Shown: positions 18,061 to 27,614, counted from the first letter of the stretch. The stretch: 64,000 nucleotides of DNA from Stutzerimonas stutzeri (GCF_024448715.1 NZ_JAMOHZ010000001.1:496001-560000), one strand, 5' to 3'. A program made the numbers and translations. Notes: a model not told the origin generated them from the letters alone.

Positions 18061-19094
18061 CAACGAACCTCGACAGCAAAGGGACCGGCTTCGACCAACT
18101 CGCCGATAGGTTCGAGTGTCAGGCCGAGTTCGGTCGCGACCTTGAGAAATTCAGCCTCGCCTTCCGGTGCCACTGCGACCAACAGCCCGCCACTGGTCTG
18201 CGGATCGCAGAGCAATTGCTTGTGGGCCTCGTCCAGCGTCCCAATGCGCTCACCGTAGCTGTCGAAGTTACGCCCGGTACCGCCCGGTACGCAGCCCTGC
18301 TCCAGGTAATACTCGACGCCTTCCAGACGCGGTACACGGGCATAGTCGATACGCGCGGTAACGCCGCTGCCATCGGCCATCTCTACCAGATGCCCGAGCA
18401 AGCCAAAACCGGTGACATCAGTCATGGCGCGCACGGCTGCAAGCTTGCCGAAGCGGCTGCCGGGCGTATTCAAGGTGCACATCCAATCACGGGCTCGACC
18501 AACGTCCTCGGGGCGCAGCTTGGCCTTCTTCTCGGCTGTGGTGAAAATGCCGATGCCCAGCGGCTTGGTCAGGTAGAGCTTGCAGCCGACCGTTGCCGTG
18601 TCGTTGCGCTTCATCTGGCTCTTATTGACTAGGCCGGTCACCGCCAGGCCAAAAATCGGCTCGGGCGCGTCGATCGAATGCCCGCCCGCGAGTGGGATGC
18701 CCGCTGCGTCGCATACCGAACGGCCACCAGCGATGACTTCTCGGGCCACCTCAGGCGGCAGCACATTCACCGGCCAGCCGAGAATGGCGATGGCCATCAG
18801 CGGATCGCCGCCCATCGCGTAAATATCGCTGATCGCATTGGTTGCGGCGATCCGACCGAAATCGAACGGATCGTCGACGATGGGCATGAAGAAATCGGTG
18901 GTCGACACCACGCCGCGCTCTTCATCAATGCCATAAACGGCAGCGTCGTCGCGCGACGCATTACCGACCCACAATCGCGGGTCGAGGTTCTGCGCGCCGC
19001 TGCCGGCGAGGATCACATCCAGGACCTTGGGCGAAATCTTGCAGCCGCAACCGGCGCCATGGCTGTACTGAGTGAGGCGGATGGGTTCGCTCAT
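18060..19094 (-). CDS. selD: Selenophosphate synthetase
   Basis: This 344-residue enzyme makes selenophosphate from selenide and ATP. The catalytic loop [10 protein letters not shown] has Cys16 and Lys19, so this is the cysteine form with no in-frame UGA at the active site. Further signatures are [44 protein letters not shown] and [12 protein letters not shown]. The start at 19094 fits homologues; the open frame continues upstream without similarity. It is translationally coupled to mnmH, so tRNA selenation is the use visible here. Confidence 0.95.
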   Translation of the reverse strand: MSEPIRLTQYSHGAGCGCKISPKVLDVILAGSGAQNLDPRLWVGNASRDDAAVYGIDEERGVVSTTDFFMPIVDDPFDFGRIAATNAISDIYAMGGDPLMAIAILGWPVNVLPPEVAREVIAGGRSVCDAAGIPLAGGHSIDAPEPIFGLAVTGLVNKSQMKRNDTATVGCKLYLTKPLGIGIFTTAEKKAKLRPEDVGRARDWMCTLNTPGSRFGKLAAVRAMTDVTGFGLLGHLVEMADGSGVTARIDYARVPRLEGVEYYLEQGCVPGGTGRNFDSYGERIGTLDEAHKQLLCDPQTSGGLLVAVAPEGEAEFLKVATELGLTLEPIGELVEAGPFAVEVR

Positions 19095-19232
19095 CTGGAA
19101 AGGCTCTCGTGACGCTGGCAAAAACGGGCGCCGATTGTAGCAAAGGCTGGAGCCGGCATTGCTCCGCCGCGGCATTGATGAGCTTTCGTTGCCACTTTTC
19201 GTTGCCATACGGTTCTCTGCCCTTGGCTTCTA

Positions 19233-19262
19233 CTTGAAGCTTGCGCGTTGAAGCTTGAAGCT
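19233..19262. repeat. TTGAAGCTTG-type short repeat
   Basis: The motif TTGAAGCTTG occurs at 19234-19243 and again at 19248-19257, followed by a further AAGCT. It lies between divergent selD and the patatin gene. Short AAGCTT-rich intergenic repeats of this kind are common in Pseudomonas genomes. No function is assigned. Confidence 0.3.
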
Positions 19263-19288
19263 ATCGCTCCTGCCATAGGGAGAATCAC

Positions 19289-20278
19289 ATGGGCAACAAG
19301 GTCGCGCTGGTACTGGGTTCGGGAGGCGCGCGGGGTTATGCGCACATTGGCGTTATCGAAGAACTCACCGCTCGAGGTTACGAAATCAATTGCATCGCAG
19401 GCTGTTCGATGGGCGCGGTGGTCGGCGGTATCTATGCGGCTGGCAAGCTGGGCGAGTATCGCGATTGGATCGAAAGTCTGGACTATTTCGACATGCTGCG
19501 CCTGGTCGACCCGAGCTTCAGTCTCGGCGCCATTCGTGGCGAGAAAATTTTCGGGCGTATCCGCGAAATGCTTGGCTCGATCAATATCGAAGATCTGCCG
19601 ATCCCCTTTACCGCAGTCGCCGCGGACCTGACCAATCAGCAGGAAATATGGTTTCAGGAAGGCAATCTGGAGCTGGCGATGCGCGCCTCTGCCGCCATTC
19701 CGAGCCTGTTCACGCCCGTCATGCAAGGCAACCGCATGCTGGTCGACGGCGGGATATTGAATCCCCTGCCGATTGTGCCGGTCGTTTCCAGCCACAGCGA
19801 TATCATCATCGCGGTCAACCTCAACGCGAATAACCATCGACAATATCCTTTGCCGGAGATCATTCGCCCAGGCCGTTTCGATGCCATGGTCAGCTCGATC
19901 AGCTCGCATATTCCGTTCTGGCGGCACGACAGTCTGGATGAGCAGGTCGCCGCGCTTCAGACCGGCGAAGCGACCGCAGACGGTCAGCCACAGGCAGCTT
20001 CAACAGGACAGAGCGCACCGAAGTCGGCAGAAGGTTCGATGGTGGTGGATGTTGGTGGGCCAGCTTCGCTGCTGGAGCTGATCAACCAGAGCTTCGAAGT
20101 GATGCAGTCTTCGTTGACGCAATACAAGATCGCCGGTTATCCGCCGAACGTGCTGATCAACATCCCCAAGCGCGCCTGCCGTTTCTACGAGTTCTACAAA
20201 GCGCCTGAGTTGATCAAGCTGGGGCAGATCATCGCGAGCGATGCGCTCGACAGGTACGAGGAAGAACAGCGGCACTAA
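19289..20278 (+). CDS. Patatin-like phospholipase (RssA/YchK type)
   Basis: This 329-residue protein has the patatin Ser-Asp dyad. The oxyanion loop is LGSGGARGYAHIG (residues 9-21), the nucleophile elbow is GCSMG with Ser40, and the Asp lies in MLVDGGILNPLP near residue 153. The C-terminal third has a variable Gln/Ala-rich stretch (QTGEATADGQPQAAS) before a conserved helical end. It starts after GGGAGA. Family members are cytosolic or membrane-associated lipid acyl hydrolases; the exact substrate is unknown. There is no signal peptide, so it is unlikely to be an ExoU-like secreted toxin. Confidence 0.88.
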   Translation: MGNKVALVLGSGGARGYAHIGVIEELTARGYEINCIAGCSMGAVVGGIYAAGKLGEYRDWIESLDYFDMLRLVDPSFSLGAIRGEKIFGRIREMLGSINIEDLPIPFTAVAADLTNQQEIWFQEGNLELAMRASAAIPSLFTPVMQGNRMLVDGGILNPLPIVPVVSSHSDIIIAVNLNANNHRQYPLPEIIRPGRFDAMVSSISSHIPFWRHDSLDEQVAALQTGEATADGQPQAASTGQSAPKSAEGSMVVDVGGPASLLELINQSFEVMQSSLTQYKIAGYPPNVLINIPKRACRFYEFYKAPELIKLGQIIASDALDRYEEEQRH

Positions 20279-20303
20279 CAGGCTGCTGCTCCCATCGAGA
20301 GTG

Positions 20304-21392
20304 TCAGTCGAATCGACTGCCCGGCAAGTTCTCCGGTGTCGCGGCGTTTGGCACTTCCTTGATCAGCCAGTCACCCAGCAAGCTGTAGGCGACCGCCAGC
20401 AGCGTCGGGCCGAGAAACAGACCCATAAAACCGAACGCCAATACGCCACCGAACACACCTAGCAACACCACCACCAGCGGCAGGTTGCCGCCGCGACTGA
20501 TCAGATAAGGTTTCAGCACGTTGTCCACACCGCTGATGATGAACATGCCCCAGATGCCGAGAAACACTGCCATTCCGTATTGGCCTTGCCAGACGAGCCA
20601 TGCGACCGCCGGCCCCCAGATCAGCGGCGGGACCATCAAAAAGCTGAACGCAAACGTCAGCAGGCCAAGAATCAGCGCACCCGGTACACCGGCTATGGTG
20701 AAACCGGCATACGCCAGAATCGCCTGGGCAGCAGCCGTACCAATAACGCCGTTGACGACACGTTGCACGGTACCCGCAACCAACTCCAGGTAATGGTCTG
20801 CGCGATCGCCAATCAGCCGATGCAGCAGACTGTGGACGAAGGCTGCGAGTTTCGGCCCGTCACGATAGAAGAAGAATACCAGCACCAAGCTCAGTGCCAG
20901 TTCCAGCATTCCACTACCGATACGGGCGCTGCGCACCAGCAACCAGTTGCCGACCTGCCCGATATACGGACGCACGGTGGCGAAGAACGCCGTGCCCTGT
21001 TCATCAACGGTGTTCCAGAAGGCCAGCAATCTGTCGCCAACCAACGGCACCTCACCCAGCCAAGCAGGTGGCTCTGGCAGGCCCTGCACCTGAATGTTAT
21101 GCAGCAGTGCGTTGACCTCGCGAATCTGGTCGGCAACGTTGAACCCCAGCCATACCAACGGCACAGCCACCAACACCATCCAGCCAAACGTCAGCAGCGT
21201 CGCGGCGAGTGTCGAATTCCCCTTCAGCAAGCGTGTCAGCCAGCGCATGATCGGCCAACTGGCGAACGCCAGTACCGCCGCCCAGAACAACGCGGAGGCA
21301 AATGGAGCCAGTACCCACACACAGGCACCGAGCAGCACCAGGAGCAGAATCTGCACCAGCAGACGATCATTGTTAAGCATCAGAATACCCAT
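20304..21392 (-). CDS. AI-2E family transporter
   Basis: This 362-residue membrane protein has seven or eight hydrophobic helices in the PerM/YdiK pattern: an N-terminal pair, a central amphipathic region, and C-terminal helices with FAFSFLMVPPLIWGPAVAWL and GNLPLVVVLLGVFGGVLAFGF. Family members export autoinducer-2 or exchange ions, and many have unknown substrates. Start 21392 is chosen among several close Met codons; 21380 is an alternative. It converges on the patatin gene. Confidence 0.85.
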   Translation of the reverse strand: MGILMLNNDRLLVQILLLVLLGACVWVLAPFASALFWAAVLAFASWPIMRWLTRLLKGNSTLAATLLTFGWMVLVAVPLVWLGFNVADQIREVNALLHNIQVQGLPEPPAWLGEVPLVGDRLLAFWNTVDEQGTAFFATVRPYIGQVGNWLLVRSARIGSGMLELALSLVLVFFFYRDGPKLAAFVHSLLHRLIGDRADHYLELVAGTVQRVVNGVIGTAAAQAILAYAGFTIAGVPGALILGLLTFAFSFLMVPPLIWGPAVAWLVWQGQYGMAVFLGIWGMFIISGVDNVLKPYLISRGGNLPLVVVLLGVFGGVLAFGFMGLFLGPTLLAVAYSLLGDWLIKEVPNAATPENLPGSRFD

Positions 21393-21460
21393 CGAAAAAC
21401 GCGGTGCGCCTTGAGCAAAGCGCACCAGGCTGGAGTTCTATTGCAGACTGAAACGCACCC

Positions 21461-22264
21461 TCAGCGCAATAGCCTGATACGCAGGCCATCCTCATCGGAA
21501 ACCTTCGGGTCCAGACGCCGCGCCTTGATCCGCTCATGGATCAGCGCTTCATGCCAAGCCGCAGCACCTTTACCTTCCAGCATTACCCGCATGGTGCTGT
21601 CGAGCCGCAGCACGTTCGCCAGCAAGGCACCCCACTCGGCCGTTGGCTCTTCCGGCAATCGCTGCAGCCAAAGTTCGCCGGTGCGCTTCAACTGACGCAA
21701 CAGGGTAGCCGGATTCGGCAGGATGACGCCGAGTGGTTCGTCCGGTTCGAACTGCTCCACCTGCAAGTAGGGCCGGCCATTGCCACGCGTGATGCCATAG
21801 AGCGCCATAAGGCGATCGGAATCGCCGGGCAATCGCGCCAGCAGATAAGCCTGCCGCGCATCAGGGCCGTAGAGCGTGGATCGCTGGAACACTGCGTTGG
21901 CCCACAGACTGCTCGATCCGCAATCGCGCCCTTCGCACCAGAACAGCAATTCGGCCCCATCCTCCAGCAGTTGGTTGCGCGACCGCTCGAATGCTTCGAT
22001 ACCCGTATGCACCTCCGGTAACTGATAGGTGACGGCAGTCAGCTGGCCGGACGCGCTGACTTGGGCACTCATCCTCAGGCGACCACTGATGCGACGGATC
22101 GAATCCAGCGGATAAGTCCGTTCCAGCACCTGTTGTTTCTTGAAGGCGACTATCTGCGCCTGTGGGTATCGCGCAATCGAATCGAAATCCCTGCTGCCTG
22201 GCAAATCAGCGGCACTCGCTGCGCTCGCGAGCATAGTCAGCCCGGCTATCCATACATCTCGCAT
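21461..22264 (-). CDS. DUF4892-type periplasmic protein
   Basis: This 267-residue protein begins with a signal peptide (RDVWIAGLTMLASAASA). The mature part contains ERTYPLDSIRRISGRLRMS, a C-x3-D-C pair (FWCEGRDCGSSSLWANAVF) and AYLLARLPGDSDRLMALYGITRGNGRPYL. This is the pattern I associate with the DUF4892 family of uncharacterised pseudomonad proteins. It follows the GST remnant by eight bases and may be expressed from its leader. Localisation is predicted to be periplasmic; the function is unknown. Confidence 0.65.
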   Translation of the reverse strand: MRDVWIAGLTMLASAASAADLPGSRDFDSIARYPQAQIVAFKKQQVLERTYPLDSIRRISGRLRMSAQVSASGQLTAVTYQLPEVHTGIEAFERSRNQLLEDGAELLFWCEGRDCGSSSLWANAVFQRSTLYGPDARQAYLLARLPGDSDRLMALYGITRGNGRPYLQVEQFEPDEPLGVILPNPATLLRQLKRTGELWLQRLPEEPTAEWGALLANVLRLDSTMRVMLEGKGAAAWHEALIHERIKARRLDPKVSDEDGLRIRLLR

Positions 22265-22272
22265 ACAAGACC

Positions 22273-22434
22273 TCACCGGGTCAGCATCGACTGAGCAGTC
22301 TGTACCTGCGTGCGACTGTCGACCCAGCGCTGCACGAAGCTGAGCAGCTGCATCCGACAGGGTTGGCCGAGTTCCTCGAGCACGACCGAGATCCTGTAAC
22401 CGTTGGGCGTGACGGCGGTGTAAAGATCGATCAT
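22273..22434 (-). pseudogene. Glutathione S-transferase N-terminal remnant
   Basis: A 53-codon frame starts MIDLYTAVTPNGYRISVVLE and continues with ELGQPCRMQLLSF. This matches the first strand-helix-strand of the thioredoxin-like domain of YghU/YfcG-type glutathione S-transferases (xDLYTxxTPNGxKxSxxLEEL). It then changes to an unrelated tail ending in SMLTR and stops; the rest of the roughly 200-residue protein is missing. GGGAA lies upstream, so it may still be translated. It looks like a GST gene deleted after about 36 codons, with the DUF4892 gene now right behind it. Confidence 0.6.
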
Positions 22435-22540
22435 TGCGATGTTGTTCCCTGCTGAGGCGATAGCCCAGCCTCACCAGTTGGCAAAAGCAAGTCAAGCGAG
22501 GGTTTGCGACAGATTCTTGCGTAACCGCGTCACTCCCTGG

Positions 22541-23398
22541 CTAAGCCGCAAAGAAGGGATTGAAAACAGCCGCCACCGCTTCGGCCCCCCGCAGATCATC
22601 CAGATGCAAATGATGCCCGCCCGGCAGCCTGTGCAGCGTGAACGGCGAGGCCTCGGATAGCTCCAGCATCGCCGACTGGGTCATCAGGCCCTGCTCCGCC
22701 AGCACTAGGCTCGCGGGGCACGCCACCCGCTGTACGAACGACAGCGCATGTGCGCGGCTCAAGCGCATCGGTGACGGCAGCATCAGCCGCGCATCGGTGC
22801 GCCAGGTATAACCGCCGGGAACCGGCATCAGACCACGCTGAGCAAGCAATTCGGCCGCCTCATGGCTGACCGCACCGACGCCCTTCATGCGTGCCGCGAC
22901 GGCTTGCTCGAATCTTTCATAGACCGGCTTGCGCTTGTCATCAACGGCGAGCAGTGCCTGTAACGACTCACCGAGCTTTTGCGGTGCGGTTTCGGCTTCG
23001 CCGGTATAAGGAATCACCCCATCGATCAGCGCCAGGCGCTCGACTCGCTCGGGCATGGCACCCGCCAGCAGCACGGAAACGATCGCGCCCATCGAATGGC
23101 CCAGCAGGGAGAATCGCTGCCAACCAAACTGTTCGGCCGTCTGCAGCACATCATGGGCGTAGTCCCAGATATTGTAGGCAGCGCCGACGGGTCGATGATC
23201 GGAGTGACCGTGCCCCGGCAGATCCAGCGCGACGATGCGGACGCCATCGAGTAGCGGCGCCAAGCGTGAGAACGTCGCGGCGTTGTCCAGCCAACCGTGC
23301 AGGGCGATCACCGGCAAACCATCCTCGGGGCCATAGAGATGCGCCGCAACTTCGATATGCGGCAGGCTCAGGCGGATCTCCTCGAACGCGACGGTCAT
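22541..23398 (-). CDS. Alpha/beta hydrolase
   Basis: This 285-residue protein has the alpha/beta hydrolase fold. It has VIALHGWLDNAATFSRLAPLL, the nucleophile elbow GHSMGAIVS, a lid region, and the catalytic His in LPGGHHLHLDD near the C terminus. The upstream start GGGHSD-type string DLPGHGHSDH is also typical. No secretion signal is seen. It overlaps the next hydrolase by four bases (ATGA), so the pair is translated together. The substrate is unknown. Confidence 0.85.
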   Translation of the reverse strand: MTVAFEEIRLSLPHIEVAAHLYGPEDGLPVIALHGWLDNAATFSRLAPLLDGVRIVALDLPGHGHSDHRPVGAAYNIWDYAHDVLQTAEQFGWQRFSLLGHSMGAIVSVLLAGAMPERVERLALIDGVIPYTGEAETAPQKLGESLQALLAVDDKRKPVYERFEQAVAARMKGVGAVSHEAAELLAQRGLMPVPGGYTWRTDARLMLPSPMRLSRAHALSFVQRVACPASLVLAEQGLMTQSAMLELSEASPFTLHRLPGGHHLHLDDLRGAEAVAAVFNPFFAA

Positions 23399-24201
23399 GC
23401 AGCACCTCGTTGATCCAGTTCGCTCCAGCGACCGAACAATTGTCTGAGCAGCATCGCGGTATTCCCCGGATGTTCGAGCGGAAACATATGACCGCCGGGC
23501 AACGTATGCGCTTCACCGTGCGCAACCAGTCGCAGCAGATAAGCATGATGGGGCATCACTACCCGGCTTTGGCGTCCACGTACTACCGCAAGCGGAATCT
23601 TCAACGCATGCGGCCAGCCGGGCGTGACGTGCGGCACGCTGCGGTAGATGCGGATTTCGGTTTCCGGGTCGAAGCGCAGACGCAGCCCCTTGGCGGTCGG
23701 CTCCAGTCCGTGCTCGACGTAAGCATCCAGGCAATCGGGATCGAACGCGCGGAACAGCGTCCGACTGGCGAAATATTGCCGCGCCTCGTCCACACAAGCG
23801 AACTCCTCGCGGCGTCCGAGCGTGCGACCAGCGGGTGTCAGACGATCGATAAAGCCAAAGCGCTTGGCTGCCCAGATAAGCGTCTGGTCGAACCAGGTCG
23901 GCATCGGTGAATCGAGCATGACCACGCCGCGATAAAGCTCGGGCCTCTGCAAGGCCGCGTGATAATGCAGCATGCCGCCCAGCGAATGTCCGACACCCCA
24001 GATCGGCTCTTTTACCGTCACAAGCTGCTCGATCAGCTCCTGCACCAGGTTTTGCCAGTTGTCATCCACCGGAAACCGTGGATCGTGGCCGTGCTGGTCC
24101 AGATGAGTAACGCTGTAGTCGGGCGCCAGTAAATCGAACAGCTTGCGATAAGTACCGCAGGGAAAGCCGTTGGCATGGGCGAAAAAAATGCGTTGCGTCA
24201 T
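23395..24201 (-). CDS. Alpha/beta hydrolase
   Basis: This 268-residue alpha/beta hydrolase has FFAHANGFPCGTYRKLFDLL, the elbow GHSLGGMLHYH with the nucleophile Ser, and His in LPGGHMFPLEHP. FAHANGFP-type N termini mark a subgroup of pseudomonad hydrolases. It is the first gene of the two-hydrolase unit. The two proteins share the elbow and the LPGGH motif but differ elsewhere, so they may be an old duplication or simply two members of the superfamily. Substrate unknown. Confidence 0.85.
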   Translation of the reverse strand: MTQRIFFAHANGFPCGTYRKLFDLLAPDYSVTHLDQHGHDPRFPVDDNWQNLVQELIEQLVTVKEPIWGVGHSLGGMLHYHAALQRPELYRGVVMLDSPMPTWFDQTLIWAAKRFGFIDRLTPAGRTLGRREEFACVDEARQYFASRTLFRAFDPDCLDAYVEHGLEPTAKGLRLRFDPETEIRIYRSVPHVTPGWPHALKIPLAVVRGRQSRVVMPHHAYLLRLVAHGEAHTLPGGHMFPLEHPGNTAMLLRQLFGRWSELDQRGAA

Positions 24202-24318
24202 GGGCTCGATGCGACAGGAGGAAAGGCAACCATTGTCTGGTCCCCTTCCCCTCGCGGCAATCGGCCGGAGCGGCAGAATGAACGGCAGTCATGCCAAACA
24301 AGACGCCTTCGGCGCCCC

Positions 24319-24762
24319 TCAGGGTCGCGGGATGCTCTCGCCCACAGGCACGACTGCTACGGTTAGCCGGGAAATGCAGCTGAGCTTGCCATCATCGCCG
24401 CTCAGGCGGATATCCCAGACGTGGGTGGAGCGCCCCAGGTGCACCGGACGGCAGACCGCAGTCACACGACCGCTACGCAGCGCGCGAATATGATTGGCGT
24501 TCACCTCAAGGCCAACACAGTAATACCGGCTCGGATCGATGCATTGATAGCTGGCCGTAGAGCCAACGGTTTCGGCCAGCACCACCGAAGCGCCGCCATG
24601 CAGCAAGCCATAGGGCTGGTGGGTGCGTGAATCGACTACCATGCTGGCGGTAAGGGAATCGTCATCGACGGCCTCGAAACGGATATCGAGAAGCTCGACG
24701 ATAGTGTTCTCGCGCCTGGCGTTGAGTTGTTCGAGTTCCGGTTGATGGTGCCAAATGCTCAA
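24319..24762 (-). CDS. Hotdog-fold thioesterase (PaaI/MenI type)
   Basis: This 147-residue single-hotdog protein has the catalytic region PYGLLHGGASVVLAETVGSTAS with the general-base Glu, and LEVNANHIRALRSGRVTA as the central helix and strand. This pattern belongs to the MenI/EntH/PaaI group that hydrolyses acyl-CoA or aryl-CoA thioesters. It stands alone between two gene pairs on the same strand. The in vivo substrate is not evident. Confidence 0.85.
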   Translation of the reverse strand: MSIWHHQPELEQLNARRENTIVELLDIRFEAVDDDSLTASMVVDSRTHQPYGLLHGGASVVLAETVGSTASYQCIDPSRYYCVGLEVNANHIRALRSGRVTAVCRPVHLGRSTHVWDIRLSGDDGKLSCISRLTVAVVPVGESIPRP

Positions 24763-24838
24763 GTGTCGCTCTCCGTATTATTTTTATTTCCGCGCAACGC
24801 TGCTGCGCTCTTATTGAACCGGCAAGGCAAGTCGCAGC

Positions 24839-25297
24839 TCAACGTGGATGCCGCAGCCCGGCGAGCTGCATCAGACCCGCGGCCAGATGTTCACCGTCCA
24901 GTTCGGCCAGGCTGGCAGTCGCCATCGGCAGCGGCGTGTCGCGGTGACCATGGACCAGCCAACCACCCAGCGCACCGACGAAAGGCTGATGAGTTACGAG
25001 TAGCAGGCTCTGCTCATCGCGGCGGTCGAGATAGAGCATCGCATCGTTTGGATCGGATTCCGGCGTCAGCCAGGGTACGGTTTCTACGGTCCCGGTGAAG
25101 CCAAGCGCCTGACGAACGATCTCAGCGGTCTGCTGCGCACGCCGATAAGGGCTGACCAGAATGACCTCTATCGGCTGACCATGCAGATGTGCGGCACTGT
25201 TTTGCACTTCGAGCCGCCCGGTCGCGGTCAGGTTGCGCTCGGCATCGGTACGAGCCCTGGGCTCAGCCTCACCGTGACGCAGCAGCCACAACTTCAT
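24839..25297 (-). CDS. sixA: Phosphohistidine phosphatase SixA
   Basis: This 152-residue member of the histidine phosphatase superfamily has the N-terminal RHG motif (LWLLRHGEAEPRA, His8), LVSPYRRAQQTAEIVRQ and a second catalytic His in LLVTHQPFVGALGG. SixA removes phosphate from the HPt domain of sensor kinases and the phosphotransferase protein NPr. Its ATG overlaps the stop of the DUF4389 gene, so the two are coupled. Confidence 0.88.
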   Translation of the reverse strand: MKLWLLRHGEAEPRARTDAERNLTATGRLEVQNSAAHLHGQPIEVILVSPYRRAQQTAEIVRQALGFTGTVETVPWLTPESDPNDAMLYLDRRDEQSLLLVTHQPFVGALGGWLVHGHRDTPLPMATASLAELDGEHLAAGLMQLAGLRHPR

Positions 25298-25632
25298 ACC
25301 TGCGGCTCCTGCTTCGGCGGTGCAGGCGTGACCGGAGGAGCTGTTTCGATATCCGCCGGACGCGGCTTGGGCCAGTCGGACATTGGCCAGGGTTTGCGAT
25401 CAGTGTTAAAGGTGCCGAAACGGCCGATCTGCGCCACATACTGGCTGAGGCTGTCACCCAGGCCCTGCAGGCTTTCGTTGGCCTTGCCGTTCACTGCGCG
25501 CAGCACCAGCTGCGCAACCACGACCACCAGCAGCACCAGCTCGGCCAATTGCCAGACGAAAAAGAAAACCAGCATCCAGATGGCGCGCAGAATCAGCGAT
25601 TCGCGATCCGCGCCGCTTTGTAATGTGCTCAT
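25294..25632 (-). CDS. DUF4389 family small membrane protein
   Basis: This 112-residue protein has one long hydrophobic stretch (AIWMLVFFFVWQLAELVLLVV), then QLVLRAVNGKANESLQGLGDSLSQYVAQIG, a pattern typical of DUF4389, and a proline-rich C terminus. It sits between gpsA (20 bases upstream) and sixA (overlapping), an order kept in many pseudomonads. The molecular role is unknown; membrane location is predicted. Confidence 0.8.
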   Translation of the reverse strand: MSTLQSGADRESLILRAIWMLVFFFVWQLAELVLLVVVVAQLVLRAVNGKANESLQGLGDSLSQYVAQIGRFGTFNTDRKPWPMSDWPKPRPADIETAPPVTPAPPKQEPQV

Positions 25633-25651
25633 TGTTATCTCCGTATCGTTC

Positions 25652-26674
25652 TCAGAAGCCGTCGGTGGAAATGAAATCCACGTCGGTTTTCGGCTCGCCG
25701 CGCATCAGGAGCGCGATTACCTGTTCCAGCGTACGCCCCTCGAACAGAATGGCATGCAGCCCAGCGACCAGTGGCATGTAGACCTGCAGCTCTTCCGCCT
25801 TAGTTTTCAATACCTTGATGGTGTTGACCCCTTCGGCCACCTCTCCCAGGCGGGACACGGCTTCATCGAGACTCAGCCCTTCACCCAGCGCATAGCCGAC
25901 CTGGAAGTTGCGGCTTTTCGAAGAAGTGCAGGTGACGATCAGATCACCCACACCAGCCAACCCCAGAAATGTCATTGGGTTAGCTCCCAACTTGACCGCA
26001 AAGCGTGTCATCTCGGCAAGGGCACGGGTAATCAGCATGCTGCGGGTGTTCTCACCCATACCCAGGGCAGCGGCCATGCCGGCCATGATTGCATAGACGT
26101 TTTTCAGCGCGCCGCCGAGTTCGACCCCAAAACGGTCGGCGCTGGCATAAACACGAAAGGTTCGTCCGTGCAGCACCTGCTGCACGGACCGGCAAAGCGC
26201 CTCATCATGGCTGGCGATCACCGTCGCGGTAAGCGCATGCTCCGCAACTTCGCGTGCGAGATTGGGACCGGAAATCACGCCGATGCGGGCGTGTGGCGCG
26301 ATATCTTCCAGGATCTGGCTCATCAGCATGAAACCCTGCGCCTCGATGCCCTTGGTTGTACTAACCAGCATCTTGCCCGCCAACTGAGCAGCGAAAGGCG
26401 ATAGCGCTTGGCGCAGCGCACTGGATGGCAACGCCACGAAAACCAGCTCACAGTCGCTCAGTGTCTGTTCGAGGTCCGTGACCGGTTCCACTTGAGGAAG
26501 CAATGTCACGCCCTTCAAATAGCGCGGATTCTGACGGTGGGTACGAATGCTCTCGGCCTGATCCGGATCGCGCATCCACAGCCGGACGCCGTGACCGTTC
26601 TCGGCCAGCAGATTCGCAATGGCGGTGCCGAAGCTGCCGCCACCAAGCACCGCAATGGGTTGCTGTTCAGTCAT
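25652..26674 (-). CDS. gpsA: Glycerol-3-phosphate dehydrogenase [NAD(P)+]
   Basis: This 340-residue cytosolic enzyme reduces dihydroxyacetone phosphate to sn-glycerol 3-phosphate for phospholipid synthesis. The Rossmann motif [19 protein letters not shown] is near residue 8. VSTTKGIE, the catalytic-lysine region [15 protein letters not shown], and [22 protein letters not shown] are all intact. Start 26674 (MTEQQP) fits the family; a frame open seven codons further has no support. It heads the gpsA-DUF4389-sixA unit and diverges from fabA. Confidence 0.95.
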   Translation of the reverse strand: MTEQQPIAVLGGGSFGTAIANLLAENGHGVRLWMRDPDQAESIRTHRQNPRYLKGVTLLPQVEPVTDLEQTLSDCELVFVALPSSALRQALSPFAAQLAGKMLVSTTKGIEAQGFMLMSQILEDIAPHARIGVISGPNLAREVAEHALTATVIASHDEALCRSVQQVLHGRTFRVYASADRFGVELGGALKNVYAIMAGMAAALGMGENTRSMLITRALAEMTRFAVKLGANPMTFLGLAGVGDLIVTCTSSKSRNFQVGYALGEGLSLDEAVSRLGEVAEGVNTIKVLKTKAEELQVYMPLVAGLHAILFEGRTLEQVIALLMRGEPKTDVDFISTDGF

Positions 26675-27087
26675 GGGGTATCCGTTTTGAGCCACCCGGT
26701 GGCAATGTTCGGCATTATACGTAGCGATTCAGACACAGCTAGCGTAAAGCAACCGCTAATGGAATCATCAGGTTACAGTTTCCAGCAGAGCCTCTAGTCC
26801 GCGAGATTTCCTTTCGTCTGTCCTTCTGCATTACGGCATCACTGCGGACGCTGCCCACGGTCTATAAGGGACAGAGCGTCACAAGGTCGTTGTCAAAGGT
26901 CAGGAGTGTTAAAGTATCGGGCCGTTTCCACCATGGTCTCCCAGTGGGGTGGTTGAAACGAGGTATCCATGCCTTGCACCTGTGACTTTAGGCGCAAGGC
27001 GGCAGTCTATGACTAGTCTTTATGATCGGACTCTCGGGTCGGATGAAAGCAGCAAGCCCTCCACAACGGGGCCATTGAGGAATACGC
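26675..27087. other. gpsA-fabA divergent intergenic region
   Basis: About 410 bases separate the two divergent genes. No gene with a credible ribosome binding site is visible. TTGTCA near 26891 followed by an AT-richer stretch could be part of a promoter for fabA, but no complete -35/-10 pair is convincing. The long leader (26940-27087) shows no terminator and no riboswitch that I recognise. Confidence 0.5.
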
Positions 27088-27603
27088 ATGACCAAACAAC
27101 AGGCCTTTACTCGGGAAGATCTGCTTCGCTGCAGCCGCGGCGAGCTTTTCGGGCCCGGTAATGCGCAACTGCCCGCGCCGAACATGCTGATGGTCGATCG
27201 CATCGTTCATATCAGCGAAGTGGGCGGCAAATACGGCAAGGGCGAATTGGTCGCCGAGCTGGATATCAATCCTGATCTCTGGTTCTTTGCCTGCCATTTC
27301 GAAGGCGACCCGGTCATGCCTGGCTGCCTGGGCCTCGATGCCATGTGGCAGCTGGTCGGCTTTTACCTTGGATGGCAGGGCAATCCCGGCCGTGGTCGTG
27401 CGCTGGGTTCTGGCGAAGTGAAGTTCTTCGGCCAGGTCCTGCCGACCGCCAAGAAGGTCACCTATAACATTCATATCAAGCGCACCATCAGTCGCTCGCT
27501 GATCCTCGGCATAGCCGACGGTACCGTCAGCGTAGATGGTCGCGAGATCTACAGTGCCGAAGGTTTGCGCGTCGGCCTGTTTACCTCTACCGATAGCTTT
27601 TGA
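27088..27603 (+). CDS. fabA: 3-hydroxydecanoyl-ACP dehydratase/isomerase
   Basis: This 171-residue enzyme dehydrates 3-hydroxydecanoyl-ACP and isomerises the product to the cis-3 form, the entry to anaerobic unsaturated fatty acid synthesis. The active site is complete: His70 in [14 protein letters not shown] and Asp84 in LGLDAMWQL. The start has GAGGA eight bases upstream. It is followed 11 bases later by fabB, the usual pairing in pseudomonads. Confidence 0.97.
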   Translation: MTKQQAFTREDLLRCSRGELFGPGNAQLPAPNMLMVDRIVHISEVGGKYGKGELVAELDINPDLWFFACHFEGDPVMPGCLGLDAMWQLVGFYLGWQGNPGRGRALGSGEVKFFGQVLPTAKKVTYNIHIKRTISRSLILGIADGTVSVDGREIYSAEGLRVGLFTSTDSF

Positions 27604-27614
27604 AGGACTTCCGC

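Noticed and set aside
25181..26404. A 407-codon open frame opposite sixA, the DUF4389 gene and gpsA
   Set aside because: It spans several real genes on the other strand and shows no protein family features.
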